Below, one piece after another: positions 9,549 through 18,411 of a stretch of 64,000 nucleotides of DNA (the stretch's first letter is position 1; the number at the start of each line of letters is the position of its first letter). This DNA is from Marinactinospora thermotolerans DSM 45154 (GTDB lineage: Bacteria; Actinomycetota; Actinomycetes; Streptosporangiales; Streptosporangiaceae), in contig NZ_FUWS01000001.1 in the NCBI RefSeq assembly GCF_900167435.1, forward strand, positions 373,295 to 437,294, given 5' to 3'. Both the position numbers and the translations under genes were made by a program. The notes beneath the pieces are model-generated. The model had not been told where the DNA came from and made no database searches. It saw only the letters and a program-made list of their open reading frames with translations.

Positions 9549-10379
9549 TCAGACCCCGTTGAACGTCACGGGGTCGGGACCGAAACGGCGTCCCGCGTCC
9601 AAGGCCGAGATCTCCCCCATCTCGGCCTCGCTCAGCTCGAAGCCGAAGACGTTGAAGTTGGCGCGGATGCGCTCGGGTGTGACGGACTTGGGGATGGCGA
9701 TGTTGCCGAGCTGGAGGTGCCAGCGCAGGATCACCTGGGCGGGGGTGTGTCCGTGCGCCTCGGCGATACGACCGATCACCGGGTCGTCGAGGAGGTGTCC
9801 CTGGCCCAGGGGGCTCCACGCCTCGGTCGCGATGCCGTTGCGGGCGTGGAAGTCGCGCAGCTCGGTCTGCACGAGGTTGGGGTGCAGCTCGATCTGGTTG
9901 ACCGCCGGGACGATGCCGCCCTCGTCCATGATCCGGCGCAGGTTGTCGACGGTGAAGTTGGAGACCCCGATCGCCCGGACGCGCCCGTCGACGTAGAGCC
10001 GTTCCAGGGCCTTCCAGGTCTCGACGTAGGTGCCGCGCTCGGGCAGCGGCCAGTGGATGAGGTAGAGGTCCAAGACGTCGAGGCCCAACCGCTCCATCGT
10101 GGCGTCGAAGGCCCGCATCGTCGTGTCGTAGCCCTGGTCGCTGTTCCACAGCTTCGAGGTGACGAAGACCTCGCTCCGCTCCAGCCCGGAGGCGCGGATC
10201 GCCTCGCCGACCCCGCGCTCGTTTCCGTAGGCCGCGGCGGTGTCGATGCTGCGGTAGCCGGTCTCCAGGGCGACCCGGACGGGCTCCACCACCTCGGCGT
10301 CGTCCACCTGCCAGACCCCGAAACCCAGCTGCGGAATGCGCACGCCGTTGTTCAGGGTGATGTCGGGGACGGTCGTCAT
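9549..10379 (-). CDS. Aldo/keto reductase
   Basis: A 276-residue NADPH-dependent carbonyl reductase of the AKR superfamily. The complete catalytic tetrad is visible: Asp46 and Tyr51 in IDTAAAYGNE, Lys76 in VFVTSKLW, and His109 in YLIHWPLP. The sequence resembles 2,5-diketo-D-gluconate reductase-like bacterial AKRs; the substrate cannot be fixed. The ATG at 10379 has GAGGTGG upstream and begins the normal MTTVPDITLNNG N-terminus. It stands alone, ending at the strong terminator. Confidence 0.93.
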   Translation of the reverse strand: MTTVPDITLNNGVRIPQLGFGVWQVDDAEVVEPVRVALETGYRSIDTAAAYGNERGVGEAIRASGLERSEVFVTSKLWNSDQGYDTTMRAFDATMERLGLDVLDLYLIHWPLPERGTYVETWKALERLYVDGRVRAIGVSNFTVDNLRRIMDEGGIVPAVNQIELHPNLVQTELRDFHARNGIATEAWSPLGQGHLLDDPVIGRIAEAHGHTPAQVILRWHLQLGNIAIPKSVTPERIRANFNVFGFELSEAEMGEISALDAGRRFGPDPVTFNGV

Positions 10380-10547
10380 GAGAAATCCACCTCGTTGATC
10401 CACGATCCTTTGCCTCCGGGGCAAACCCGGCTCGTGGACACGGCATTCCCGCTTCGCCGCTATCGTGACGGGCCTCACCCGGCCGGAGGTTCCGCTACCC
10501 CGGACGGACCGTTTCCAAAGCAGTCCGGAACTCTTCTAGACCTGTCC

Positions 10548-10577
10548 TTGACCACGTCTGGGGGCTGCGCGTGTAAC
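10548..10577 (+). promoter_or_regulatory. Possible sigma-70-type promoter for the 66-aa gene
   Basis: TTGACC (10548-10553) and TGTAAC (10572-10577) are separated by 18 bp and lie about 40 bp upstream of the 66-residue gene. The match is reasonable, but this is by eye only. Confidence 0.3.
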
Positions 10578-10615
10578 CCTGGGACCGCACCCGAAAGCTC
10601 ACGGAAGGTCCCTTC

Positions 10616-10816
10616 ATGCCCACCTCGACCATTCCTCCCGAACTTCGGCTGGCCCTGCTGTGGGCCGGCCCCGACGCCGTGGTCGCGCGCCGCCACGACG
10701 GCGCACTGGAGATCGACCGGCGCCACCGCGTGACACTCGACGCCGTCGTCTACACCCAAGACCAGCTCATCGACGACGGGATCCAGGACCTGTTGGAATG
10801 GCAGCCTCCGGCGTGA
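10616..10816 (+). CDS. Hypothetical small protein (66 aa)
   Basis: A 66-residue acidic soluble protein with LRLALLWAGPDAVVA near the N-terminus and ending LLEWQPPA. A GAAGG Shine-Dalgarno lies just ahead of the ATG and a plausible promoter about 40 bp further up. No known family is recognised. It converges with the small gene ending at 10836. Codon use (G/C third positions) fits a real gene. Confidence 0.5.
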   Translation: MPTSTIPPELRLALLWAGPDAVVARRHDGALEIDRRHRVTLDAVVYTQDQLIDDGIQDLLEWQPPA

Positions 10817-10835
10817 GCCGCGGACCGCGACGGTC

Positions 10836-11030
10836 TCAGGAGCGCCCGGTGTCGCCCCCGCGTTCCATCCCCACGCGTCTGATCGCCTCGACCAGCCCCA
10901 CCACCCCCGGATGGAGCGGCTCCCGCTGGATCAGCCGGGCCGCGCGGTCCAGCAACTCGTCGTCGTCCAGGTCCTCCCAAGCGGTCTCGCCGGTCTCGCC
11001 GTCCACAGGACCCCTTTCACCAACCGTCAT
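10836..11030 (-). CDS. Hypothetical small acidic protein downstream of the sigma factor gene
   Basis: A 64-residue protein with an acidic stretch WEDLDDDELLDRAARLIQRE and a predicted helical C-terminal half (LHPGVVGLVEAIRRVG). Two adjacent ATGs are possible starts (11030 and 11033). It lies 112 bp downstream of the sigma factor on the same strand and may share its transcript. No family recognised. A regulatory partner of the sigma factor would be an attractive but unsupported guess. Confidence 0.45.
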   Translation of the reverse strand: MTVGERGPVDGETGETAWEDLDDDELLDRAARLIQREPLHPGVVGLVEAIRRVGMERGGDTGRS

Positions 11031-11142
11031 CATCGCCCGCACGCGCGAGGCATTGCGCCCCACCCCCGACCGGGCCACCGGCCTCGCGGGCCGGCCGTCC
11101 CGCCGCCGGACGATTCTCCCTCGCGCGTGTCAGAAGGCCACC

Positions 11143-11961
11143 CTAACGGCTCATCTCGGCGCGTAGCCGGGCAAGGGCCTTGGACAACAGCCGGGAGACG
11201 TGCATCTGGGAGATGCCCATCAGCCCGGCGATCTCGCTTTGGGTCTTGTTTCCGAAGAAGCGCAGCAGGAGGATCTTGAGCTCTCGGGCGGGCAGGCTCT
11301 CCAGCGCGGCGGCGAGCGCCTCGCGGTCGACGACGTTCTCCAGGTTCAGGTCGATCTCGCCCTGGACGTCGGCGAGGGTCACCGGCTCCTCGTTCTCGCC
11401 GACCGGAACGTCCAGCGACATCGCGCTGTAGGCCGATGCCGCGATGATGACCTCGCCGGCCTCCTCCTCATCGAGTTCCAGCGCCTTGCCGATCTCGGCG
11501 GTGGTCGGAGCGCGGCCGGTGCGCTGGGCGAAGTCGGCGGTGAACCGGTTGAGTTCGGAGCGCTTCTCCTGGAGTCTGCGCGGCACGTGCACCGCCCAGG
11601 TGCGGTCGCGGAAGTGCCGCTTGATCTCGCCGAGCACCATCGGCGTGGCATAGGCCAGGAAGGGACGCCCGACGGAGGGGTCGAACCCCTGGATGGCTTT
11701 GACCAGGCCCAGCATGCCCGCCTGGACGATGTCCTCCAGCGGTTCCCCACGGTTGCGGTACCGGCGGGCCTGCTGCATGACGAAGGAGCTGTAGTGCTCC
11801 ACGATGCGGCGCTGGAGGTCCTCCCGGTCAGGGTGGTCGTGCGGGAGGGCCGCGAAGGCCGCCAGCAGCTCGTCGGTCTCGGCTCTCCGCTGTTCGAGAA
11901 CGGAGATCTCACGGTGGTCATCCACCACGGGTCGGGTGGAGACGGCTCCGGGAATCGACAC
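11143..11961 (-). CDS. RNA polymerase sigma factor, SigB/SigF/SigG family
   Basis: A 272-residue stress-type sigma-70 factor without region 1. Region 2 is seen in LEDIVQAGMLGLVKAI and FLAYATPMVLGEIKRHFRD, region 3 in RAPTTAEIGKALEL, and the region 4 helix-turn-helix in NKTQSEIAGLMGISQMHVSR. I chose the GTG at 11961 because GGGGA lies at proper spacing and family similarity starts a few residues later. Factors of this group are normally held by an anti-sigma kinase and released by anti-anti-sigma proteins; no such partner gene is adjacent here, only a small hypothetical gene downstream. Confidence 0.93.
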   Translation of the reverse strand: MSIPGAVSTRPVVDDHREISVLEQRRAETDELLAAFAALPHDHPDREDLQRRIVEHYSSFVMQQARRYRNRGEPLEDIVQAGMLGLVKAIQGFDPSVGRPFLAYATPMVLGEIKRHFRDRTWAVHVPRRLQEKRSELNRFTADFAQRTGRAPTTAEIGKALELDEEEAGEVIIAASAYSAMSLDVPVGENEEPVTLADVQGEIDLNLENVVDREALAAALESLPARELKILLLRFFGNKTQSEIAGLMGISQMHVSRLLSKALARLRAEMSR

Positions 11962-12197
11962 GATGTCCCCTTTCTCATCTGACGAACGCAGGTTCAAGGC
12001 CACCCTGTCGGACCCACCCCAGCGATCCCCGGAGATTTCCCCTCCAAACCGCGTCCCGTCCCACGGCCCCCTCACCACGGCGTGACCCTCGTCTCCCTCC
12101 AGCGGCGGGACCAGGGGGAACACCGAGGGCGCGGGCGCCCGCGCCCACCCAGGGGAACCGGTCCGGGGGACGGGACCGTCTCATCCTGCCGGGCCGC

Positions 12198-12740
12198 TCA
12201 TCCTTCCCGGCCTCCTTGCGTTTCCTGCCGCTCGCGGTCCCCCGCCCGTGGCGCGGGGGCCCCGCGCCCCGCGTGCCGGGGAGCGCGGCGTCCACCGGCC
12301 GTCGCCCCGCCCGACTGCGCCGTCTCCTCGCCCCGCGCCGTCTCGGCACCGGCCGGCGCGTCACCGCGCCAGGGCCATCCGGTCGTCACCCCGTAGACGA
12401 CGAGCACGTCGAGGGCGATCACCACCACCGACCACAACGGGAACGCGGCCAGGAAGGCGAACTGCGCGACGATGTTCAACACCGCCACCACCGCGCAGTA
12501 CCCGCGCGCCCAGTCCAGCCCCTTCAACAGCGCGTAGGCCCCCACGACGAGCAAGGGACCCCACAGGGTCAAGACGATGCCCCAGAAGACGTACCCGGCG
12601 AAGGCGAGCCCTTCTGCGGGGACGGCGTAGTAGTCGGCCGAGAACAGGGCCGTCAGGCCCTGGAGGAAGTTGGCCACCCCCACCGCGAACAGCATCAGCG
12701 CCGTGAAGGCGCCCCGGCCGTTGAGGTCGTCCCACGTCAT
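12198..12740 (-). CDS. DUF7144-type integral membrane protein
   Basis: A 180-residue protein with four hydrophobic segments: roughly residues 11-33 (FTALMLFAVGVANFLQGL), 47-70 (GYVFWGIVLTLWGPLLVV), 82-100 (YCAVVAVLNIVAQFAFL) and 103-122 (FPLWSVVVIALDVLVVY). The pattern matches the four-helix actinobacterial DUF7144 family. The last 55 residues form a hydrophilic Gly/Ala/Arg-rich tail that may be disordered. Function unknown. The start has a GGGGGA stretch upstream. Confidence 0.75.
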   Translation of the reverse strand: MTWDDLNGRGAFTALMLFAVGVANFLQGLTALFSADYYAVPAEGLAFAGYVFWGIVLTLWGPLLVVGAYALLKGLDWARGYCAVVAVLNIVAQFAFLAAFPLWSVVVIALDVLVVYGVTTGWPWRGDAPAGAETARGEETAQSGGATAGGRRAPRHAGRGAPAPRAGDRERQETQGGREG

Positions 12741-13068
12741 CGCCGTCCCCCGTTCCTGCCACGGTCATCCGGCACCGTCCGGGACCTTGCGGGTGCCGGA
12801 CACCGGGGAAGGGGCGATGCCGGCCGTGCCGTCCCGGCCGGTCGCCCTCCGAAGGGCCGTCGCGTCCCTCCCCGGCCGCGAGGCCGTTACGCCGGCCCCG
12901 CGCGCCTGTCGAACGCATACCCGTCCCCCCTCCCCCGGGGAAACCTCCAGGAGGGCGGAGCATACGCAGAAGAGACCGCCGACAGGCCGCGCGTTGACCC
13001 GCGGGACGCACTTGACCACCGGAACTTTGCCGGGGACGGGTGCGGTCTTGCCCGGCCCCGGACACGGA
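12741..13068. other. Intergenic region without a recognised gene
   Basis: This 328-bp stretch lies between the starts and ends of two minus-strand genes. It must hold the promoter of the membrane protein gene. No convincing coding frame or RNA was seen. Confidence 0.5.
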
Positions 13069-14079
13069 TCAGGGCGTGAGGACCAGCCGGATGGGGTTGC
13101 CCTCCTTGCGCAGCAGCCGCTCCACCGCCCGGTCCGCCTCCGCCAGCGGCAGGACCTCGCTGACCGACCGGGAGAACTCCAACCGGTGCCGGCGGGTCAG
13201 CTCCACCAACTGGGTCAGGTGCTCCTCGGAGGAGCCGTAGTGCCCCCGGATCTGCTGCTGGAAGTAGCTGAAGGTGGTCCCGTTGCGGATCTCCAGCGGC
13301 CTGTCGGTCAGGCCCACGAGGACGAGCCGACCCCCGGGCCCGAGACAGGCCACCGCCTGCTCGCGCACCGCGGCCACCCCGGCGAAGTCGAAGGCGACGG
13401 CCAGTCCGGCCCCGCCGGTCTCGGCACGCACCCGCTGGGACAGTGACGGGTCGGCGGGATCCAGGGCGATATCGGCTCCGAACTGGAGGGCGCGCTCCCG
13501 CGCCTCGGGCAGCGGATCGATCGCGACGATCGGGGCCGCGCCGACCAGGCGGAGCAGCTGCACGGCGTGCGCCCCCAGCCCGCCCACGCCCCACACGCCG
13601 ACCGGCTGGGCCGCCCGGACGTCACCGGTCGCGGTCACCGCGGCCCAGGGCGTGGAGACCGCGTCGGGGATGATCGCGGCCTGCTCGAAGGGCAGATCGT
13701 CGGGGATGGGCACCAGGGTCGACGCGGTGGCCAGGGCGTACTCGGCCCATCCGCCGTCATAGTCCACACCACGGGTCCAGACCGCTCCCCGGCGCTCCTC
13801 CCCCGCCTGTAGGAGGACCCTGTGGCCCGGTTCCCAGCCGGTCACCTCCGGCCCGAGCTCGTCGACCACGCCGGAGACCTCGTGGCCGAGGGTGACCGTG
13901 TCGCCCGGCAGCAGCCGGGGCGTCAGGGTGCCGTCGATGAGGTGCACGTCCGACAGGCACACGCCCGCGGCCTTGACCTTGATGCGGACCTGTCCCGGCC
14001 CGGGTCGGGGCACGGGAACCTCCTCCAGGGAGAACGTGCGGGTCTTGACGTTGAGCCGTCCGGCGAGCACGGCGATCAC
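13069..14079 (-). CDS. Zinc-type medium-chain alcohol dehydrogenase
   Basis: A 336-residue MDR-family dehydrogenase. Catalytic zinc ligands are visible as Cys41 (AAGVCLSDVH) and His66-Glu67 (TLGHEVSG), and the NAD(P)-binding Rossmann motif as VWGVGGLGAHA. The usual four-cysteine structural zinc lobe is missing, replaced by LQAGEERRGAVWTRGVD, so this belongs to the MDR branch without structural zinc. The GTG at 14079, with GGAAG upstream, gives the canonical MIAVLAG N-terminus. The substrate is unknown. It is divergent from the LuxR-type regulator 185 bp away, which could control it. Confidence 0.9.
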   Translation of the reverse strand: MIAVLAGRLNVKTRTFSLEEVPVPRPGPGQVRIKVKAAGVCLSDVHLIDGTLTPRLLPGDTVTLGHEVSGVVDELGPEVTGWEPGHRVLLQAGEERRGAVWTRGVDYDGGWAEYALATASTLVPIPDDLPFEQAAIIPDAVSTPWAAVTATGDVRAAQPVGVWGVGGLGAHAVQLLRLVGAAPIVAIDPLPEARERALQFGADIALDPADPSLSQRVRAETGGAGLAVAFDFAGVAAVREQAVACLGPGGRLVLVGLTDRPLEIRNGTTFSYFQQQIRGHYGSSEEHLTQLVELTRRHRLEFSRSVSEVLPLAEADRAVERLLRKEGNPIRLVLTP

Positions 14080-14264
14080 CTGTCTTCCGGTCGTGTCGAC
14101 TGCGGGGTGGTGGACGGCCACCGCGCACGGCGGTGGCGCGGCCGTCCACCCCACCTACTCTCTCCCCACGCGAACAGCGCCCGCCCCCAGGGCCGCTACA
14201 CGAACATGTAGCGTTGCGGGAGAGATCACCCGCCACCACGAGACCGTCGGAGGGGGCGGAGGAC

Positions 14265-14972
14265 ATGCGCGACGAGGACGCCGGGGCCGGTGCCTTCCCG
14301 CCCTGGGACGCGATCGACGTCTCCACGACGGACGGTGAGGCCCTACTGTGGCGCAACCGCGCGGCGTTGCTGTTCGACACCCTGCCGGTGCCCGTCGCGG
14401 TGTGCTCCGCCGATGGCGTGGTCCTGCTGGCGAACCTGGCGATGGCCGCGGAATGGGGGACCCTTCCAGGACGGCTGAGCGGGCGCAACGCCCTGGATCT
14501 GTTCCGGCCCCGCGACAGCGCGCGGATGCGTCCCCTGCTGGACGCGCTCCGGCTGCGGCACAGGGCGCGCTTCTCGATCGACGTGGGCTGGCGCGTGGCC
14601 AACGGCAGCGGACGTCACGGCGAACTGACCGTGGACGTCGTCAGTCAGGTCCCGGGGGCCCGGCCCGTCCTGCTGCTGACCCTGCGCGCGGTCTCCGCCT
14701 CGGCCGACACCGGCGTGGACGACAGGGCCGGCGGGGTGTCCCGGGTCGAGGCGCGGATCCTGGCCGGGGCGGCCCGGGGCGAGACGACCGCGCGGATCGC
14801 CGAGGACGTCGGCATGACCGTCGACGGGGTCAACTACCACCTGCGCCGGTTGTCGCGGTTGTGGAACGTGCGCACGCGGACGGCGCTGGTGGCCCGCGCC
14901 TATGTGCTGGGGGTCCTCGCCCCGGATGCCTGGCCACCGGTCCCCGTTCAGGAGGCCGGTGACCGCGCGTAG
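14265..14972 (+). CDS. PAS-like sensor with LuxR-type helix-turn-helix
   Basis: A 235-residue regulator. Residues about 30-80 form a PAS-like fold (TLPVPVAVCSADGVVLLANLAMAAEWG, described in two parts, with the NALDLF segment after), and residues about 165-215 a LuxR/GerE DNA-binding domain (SRVEARILAGAARGETTARI and MTVDGVNYHLRRL). GGAGG lies 4 nt before the ATG. It is divergent from the alcohol dehydrogenase gene and converges with the acyl-CoA ligase gene. The ligand is unknown. Confidence 0.83.
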   Translation: MRDEDAGAGAFPPWDAIDVSTTDGEALLWRNRAALLFDTLPVPVAVCSADGVVLLANLAMAAEWGTLPGRLSGRNALDLFRPRDSARMRPLLDALRLRHRARFSIDVGWRVANGSGRHGELTVDVVSQVPGARPVLLLTLRAVSASADTGVDDRAGGVSRVEARILAGAARGETTARIAEDVGMTVDGVNYHLRRLSRLWNVRTRTALVARAYVLGVLAPDAWPPVPVQEAGDRA

Positions 14973-14988
14973 CGTCCGGGCGGGGGAT

Positions 14989-15008
14989 CCGGCGCCCCGC
15001 GGCGCCGG
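14989..15008. terminator. Short GC-rich hairpin between converging genes
   Basis: An 8-bp perfect inverted repeat with a 4-nt loop (14989-14996 and 15001-15008) lies between the LuxR-type gene and the acyl-CoA ligase gene. Confidence 0.5.
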
Positions 15009-15030
15009 CGATGGGGGGCGAAATGCCGGA

Positions 15031-16572
15031 TCAGCGCAGTTCGCGCTTGAGGATCTTGCCCGTGGCGTTCATCGGAAGCTCGTCGCGGAACTCCACGATG
15101 CGCGGGTACTTGTAGGCGGCCATCCGCTCCTTGCTCCAGGCGATCAGCTCCTCCTCGGTGAGGGAGGCACCGGGCGTGCGGATCACGTAGGCCTTGATCT
15201 CCTCGCCGTGGGAGTCGTGGGGGACGCCCACCACCGCCGCGAGCGAGACCTCCTCGTGCGTCAACAGGACCTCCTCGATCTCGCGGGGGTAGACGTTGAA
15301 CCCGCCGCGGATGATCATGTCCTTGGCCCGGTCGACGATGGTGTAGTAGCCGTCCTCGTCCCGTGTGGCGATGTCACCGGTACGGAGCCAGCCGTCCCTC
15401 ATCACCTGGGCCGTGGCCTCCGGACGGTTGTAGTAGCCCTTCATCACGTTGTGGCCGCGGATCGCGATCTCGCCCGGCCCCTCGCCCTCGATCGTGTTCC
15501 ACTCCGCGTCGACCAGCCGCATCTCCACCCCCCAGATGGGGAAGCCGATCGTGCCGGGCTTGGTCGGCCGGTGCATCTGGTTGAAGCTCGCCGTCGGCGA
15601 GGTCTCCGACAGTCCGTAGCCCTCCAGGACCTGCACGCCGAAGGTCCGGTTGAAGTCCTTGAGGACCTCGACCGGCAGCGCGGAACCACCGGAGACCGCC
15701 GATCTCAGCGTCTGGGGCACTTCGGCGTCGCCGGCGTGGACCGCGGAGAGCATGGCCCAGTACATGGTCGGCACGCCCGCGAAGGTGGTCACCTTCTCCC
15801 GGCGCATCAGCTCCAGCGCGCCGACCGGCTCGAACCTCGGCATCAGCACCAGGGTGCCGGCCCGAAGCATGCTCACGTTCATGACCGAGCTCTGCCCGAA
15901 GGAGTGGAACAGCGGCAGGACCGCCAGGGCGACGTCACCGCCCTCCTCTCTCGGGATCATCCCGTCGGAGACCATGGCGTTCATCAGCATGTTCAGGTGG
16001 CTCAGCTCGGCCCCTTTGGGCCGGCCGGTGGTCCCGCTGGTGTAGAGGATGACCGCGGTGTCCTCGGCCGAGGTCCGAACGGTGTCGAAGCCGGTCTCCA
16101 TGCCCTGGAGCGCCGCCCACAGGGTCTCGGCCCCGTCGACGGAGGAGGTCGTGGCCAGCGCCGTGGCCGGCAGCACGAAGAAGTGTTCGGCCTTCGTGGC
16201 CTGCGCGAAGCCCTCGAACCCGCGCTGACCGAGGGGAAGCTCGGGGGTGCCCTCGAAGCAGAAGAAGGCCTTGGCGTCGGAGTCGTCCAGGTGGTAGGCG
16301 ATCTCCGCCGGCTGGAGCAGCACGTTGAGGGGCACCACCACCGCCCCGGCCTTGAGGATCCCGTAGTAGACGAAGGGGAAGTAGGGGAGGTTGGGGCAGG
16401 CGAGGGCGACCTTGTCCCCCGGTCCGATCCCGCGCGCGACGAGCAGGTTGGCCACCTGGGCCGCGATGGCGTCCACCAGGGAGTAGGGGAGGCGTTGGTC
16501 GCCGAAGACGAGCGCGGTGCGATCCGGGTACTGGCGGGCGCTGTCCTCCAGAACGGTCGCCAGGTTCACCAT
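15031..16572 (-). CDS. Long-chain fatty acid-CoA ligase (acyl-CoA synthetase)
   Basis: A 513-residue ANL-superfamily enzyme that activates a carboxylic acid to its CoA thioester through an acyl-adenylate. The ATP-binding motif YTSGTTGRPKGAELSH is at residues 177-192, GYGLSETSPT is the A5-type motif, GWLRTGDIATRDEDG the A7/A8 hinge, and the C-terminal catalytic lysine sits in NATGKILKREL. Length is typical for FadD-type ligases. A palindromic site of TetR-operator type lies 60 bp upstream of the start. Confidence 0.93.
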   Translation of the reverse strand: MVNLATVLEDSARQYPDRTALVFGDQRLPYSLVDAIAAQVANLLVARGIGPGDKVALACPNLPYFPFVYYGILKAGAVVVPLNVLLQPAEIAYHLDDSDAKAFFCFEGTPELPLGQRGFEGFAQATKAEHFFVLPATALATTSSVDGAETLWAALQGMETGFDTVRTSAEDTAVILYTSGTTGRPKGAELSHLNMLMNAMVSDGMIPREEGGDVALAVLPLFHSFGQSSVMNVSMLRAGTLVLMPRFEPVGALELMRREKVTTFAGVPTMYWAMLSAVHAGDAEVPQTLRSAVSGGSALPVEVLKDFNRTFGVQVLEGYGLSETSPTASFNQMHRPTKPGTIGFPIWGVEMRLVDAEWNTIEGEGPGEIAIRGHNVMKGYYNRPEATAQVMRDGWLRTGDIATRDEDGYYTIVDRAKDMIIRGGFNVYPREIEEVLLTHEEVSLAAVVGVPHDSHGEEIKAYVIRTPGASLTEEELIAWSKERMAAYKYPRIVEFRDELPMNATGKILKRELR

Positions 16573-16631
16573 GGGCGTGTCCTCCTCCGAACGGGCCTCC
16601 TGTGTTGTGCGTCATACTCACAGATCCTGAA

Positions 16632-16645
16632 ACCGACCGGTAGGT
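16632..16645. promoter_or_regulatory. Candidate TetR-family operator upstream of the acyl-CoA ligase gene
   Basis: ACCGACCGGTAGGT is an almost perfect palindrome (ACC-N-ACCGGT-N-GGT) about 60 bp upstream of the start. Fatty-acid genes in actinomycetes are commonly controlled by TetR proteins binding sites of this general look. The regulator is not adjacent. Confidence 0.4.
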
Positions 16646-16787
16646 ATGCGAGATCACGAAACGGTGGACATGGCAGCAAAATCAGTCAAATAGGCACGGA
16701 GTGTGCGACCTGGCGTCGCCCGGATCCAGCAGTGTGCGCATCGGTGTGCCGGGTAGCGATGGCCACGGGGACACCGAACGGGGGAAC

Positions 16788-17978
16788 ATGCGGGTACTAC
16801 GCCTGTGCTCGGTCTTTGAGACACCACCGGAGGCGCTGTCGGGACGGGGACGCGCGTTCGACCCCGTCGGGGGCATGCAGAACCACGCCGCCCGGCTCAG
16901 CGAGGAACTCGACAGGCACGGAGTCGTCCAGACGATCGTCACGACCCGCCCTCCCGGCACACCCGCGCGTCAGCGCTTCGGCCGGCACGGCCGGGTGATA
17001 CGCCTGGGGCTGCCCCTGCCGTGGGCGCGACAGGGGTACGCGCTTCCGGCCGCCGCCCTCCTGCCCCGACTAGCGGAGAACGCCGATCTGGTCCACGTCC
17101 ATCTGGGAGAGGACATCGCCGCGGCCCCGCTCGCCCTGCTGACGGCCCGCGCGCGGCGGCTCCCCCTCGTCATGACCGTGCACTGCAGCGTCCGGCACAC
17201 CGTGAGCGTCCACGGCCCCCGTTCGGCCCTCCTCAAGGTCCTGGGCGGCCGGGCCGAGGCCGCGGCGGCGAGCAAGGCCGCCGCCGTCATCGTCCTCACC
17301 GAACGCGGCGCGCGCCTGACCCGCGTCCACGGCACCGATCCCGCCAGAATCCACGTCATCCCGTCGGGGGTGGCCGAGGACGAGTTCGCCGACGCGGCCG
17401 GCTGCCCCGACGGGCTGGAGGAGCCGCCCGGCTCCTACGTCCTGTACCTGGGCCGCCTCCACCACGAGAAGGGCGTGCACACGCTGATACGCGCCTTCTC
17501 CCTGCTCGGTGACCGCGACACCCGTCTCGTCGTGGCCGGCGACGGCCCCGCCCGCGCGGAGCTGCGTTCCCTCTCCGCTCGGCTGGGGCTCTCCTCCCGG
17601 GTGCGCTTCCTCGGTTTCGTGCCGCACGCGCGGGTGCCGGCCCTCCTCTCCGGCGCCGCCCTGCTCGCACTCCCCTCGCGCTACGAGGAGCTGGGCACGG
17701 CCGCGGTCGAGGCGATGCGCGTCGGCGTGCCGGTGGTGGCGACCGACACCGGCGGTCTGCCGGAGGTCGTCGAGAACGGGGTCACCGGTCTGTTGGTGCC
17801 GGTGGACGCCGAGCGCGCCCTGGCCGACGCCCTGGCCCGCCTGCTCGACGACGCCCCCGCGCGGATCCGCATGGGGCGGGCCGCTCGCCGCCGCGCGGCG
17901 GGGTACCGCTGGGACCGACTGGCCCCGCGTGTCCTGTCGGTCTACGACTCCGTGCTCTCTCCCGCGCCCGCCACCTGA
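16788..17978 (+). CDS. Glycosyltransferase family 4 (GT-B fold)
   Basis: A 396-residue retaining glycosyltransferase. The N-terminal Rossmann half includes the GGMQNHAARLSEEL glycine-rich acceptor region, and the C-terminal half has the sugar-nucleotide site, LYLGRLHHEKGVHTLIRAF and the EX7E element in SRYEELGTAAVEAM. It is expected to transfer a hexose from a nucleotide sugar to a lipid or polysaccharide; donor and acceptor are not determinable. The ATG at 16788 has GGGGGAA directly upstream. A stand-alone gene, divergent from the acyl-CoA ligase. Confidence 0.9.
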   Translation: MRVLRLCSVFETPPEALSGRGRAFDPVGGMQNHAARLSEELDRHGVVQTIVTTRPPGTPARQRFGRHGRVIRLGLPLPWARQGYALPAAALLPRLAENADLVHVHLGEDIAAAPLALLTARARRLPLVMTVHCSVRHTVSVHGPRSALLKVLGGRAEAAAASKAAAVIVLTERGARLTRVHGTDPARIHVIPSGVAEDEFADAAGCPDGLEEPPGSYVLYLGRLHHEKGVHTLIRAFSLLGDRDTRLVVAGDGPARAELRSLSARLGLSSRVRFLGFVPHARVPALLSGAALLALPSRYEELGTAAVEAMRVGVPVVATDTGGLPEVVENGVTGLLVPVDAERALADALARLLDDAPARIRMGRAARRRAAGYRWDRLAPRVLSVYDSVLSPAPAT

Positions 17979-18092
17979 CCCCGTGGAACCGCCGGGGGCA
18001 CCCGCCCCTCTTCCGCCGGTGGGCAGGGATCGTGCCGACGGTTCCCTGGCGGTCATGGGAGCGAAGCGGAAAAGGAACCGCCAGCCTCGCCA

Positions 18093-18320
18093 TCAACGAG
18101 GCGGCACCACCGCGTTGGCCGGTGGTGCCGCCTTGTTACGGCCCGAGGCGTTGCGGCCATTGCGCCACCGCTTGCCGGTCCAGGTGGTGATGCCGCCGAT
18201 GCGGCACGCCTCGGCGTAGGAGACTTCCTGGTCCAGGAGGCGCAAGTATGCCTCCCGCTCGCGGGCCGGCCTCCTCGGGCCGTGGGGCTCCCGGCGGTCC
18301 CGGACCTCGAAGTCGCCCAT
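18093..18320 (-). pseudogene. Remnant of an IS30-type transposase (N-terminal HTH only)
   Basis: The 75-residue frame contains REREAYLRLLDQEVSYAEAC and TTWTGKRWRNGRNASG, which resemble the N-terminal helix-turn-helix of actinobacterial IS30-family transposases (EREEYLRL...SEACRIVGINRRTGKRWR). The DDE catalytic domain that should follow is absent: the frame stops within 20 residues, over a 12-bp hairpin at 18100-18132. I see no flanking inverted repeats. It could instead be a domesticated small DNA-binding protein, since the frame is intact and AAGGGGTGG precedes the ATG. Confidence 0.55.
18100..18132. repeat. 12-bp inverted repeat at the end of the IS30 remnant
   Basis: GGCGGCACCACC (18100-18111) and its perfect complement (18121-18132) enclose a 9-nt loop. 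It may act as a terminator for the remnant frame or be a leftover structural element. Confidence 0.55.
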
Positions 18321-18411
18321 CCCACCCCTTCACGTGGGGTGCTGCAACGACCACGAGAACCCGGGGCCGGCCGGGGCCCGCTTCCCGTCCGGACGGGCCG
18401 GAGCGATCCCG

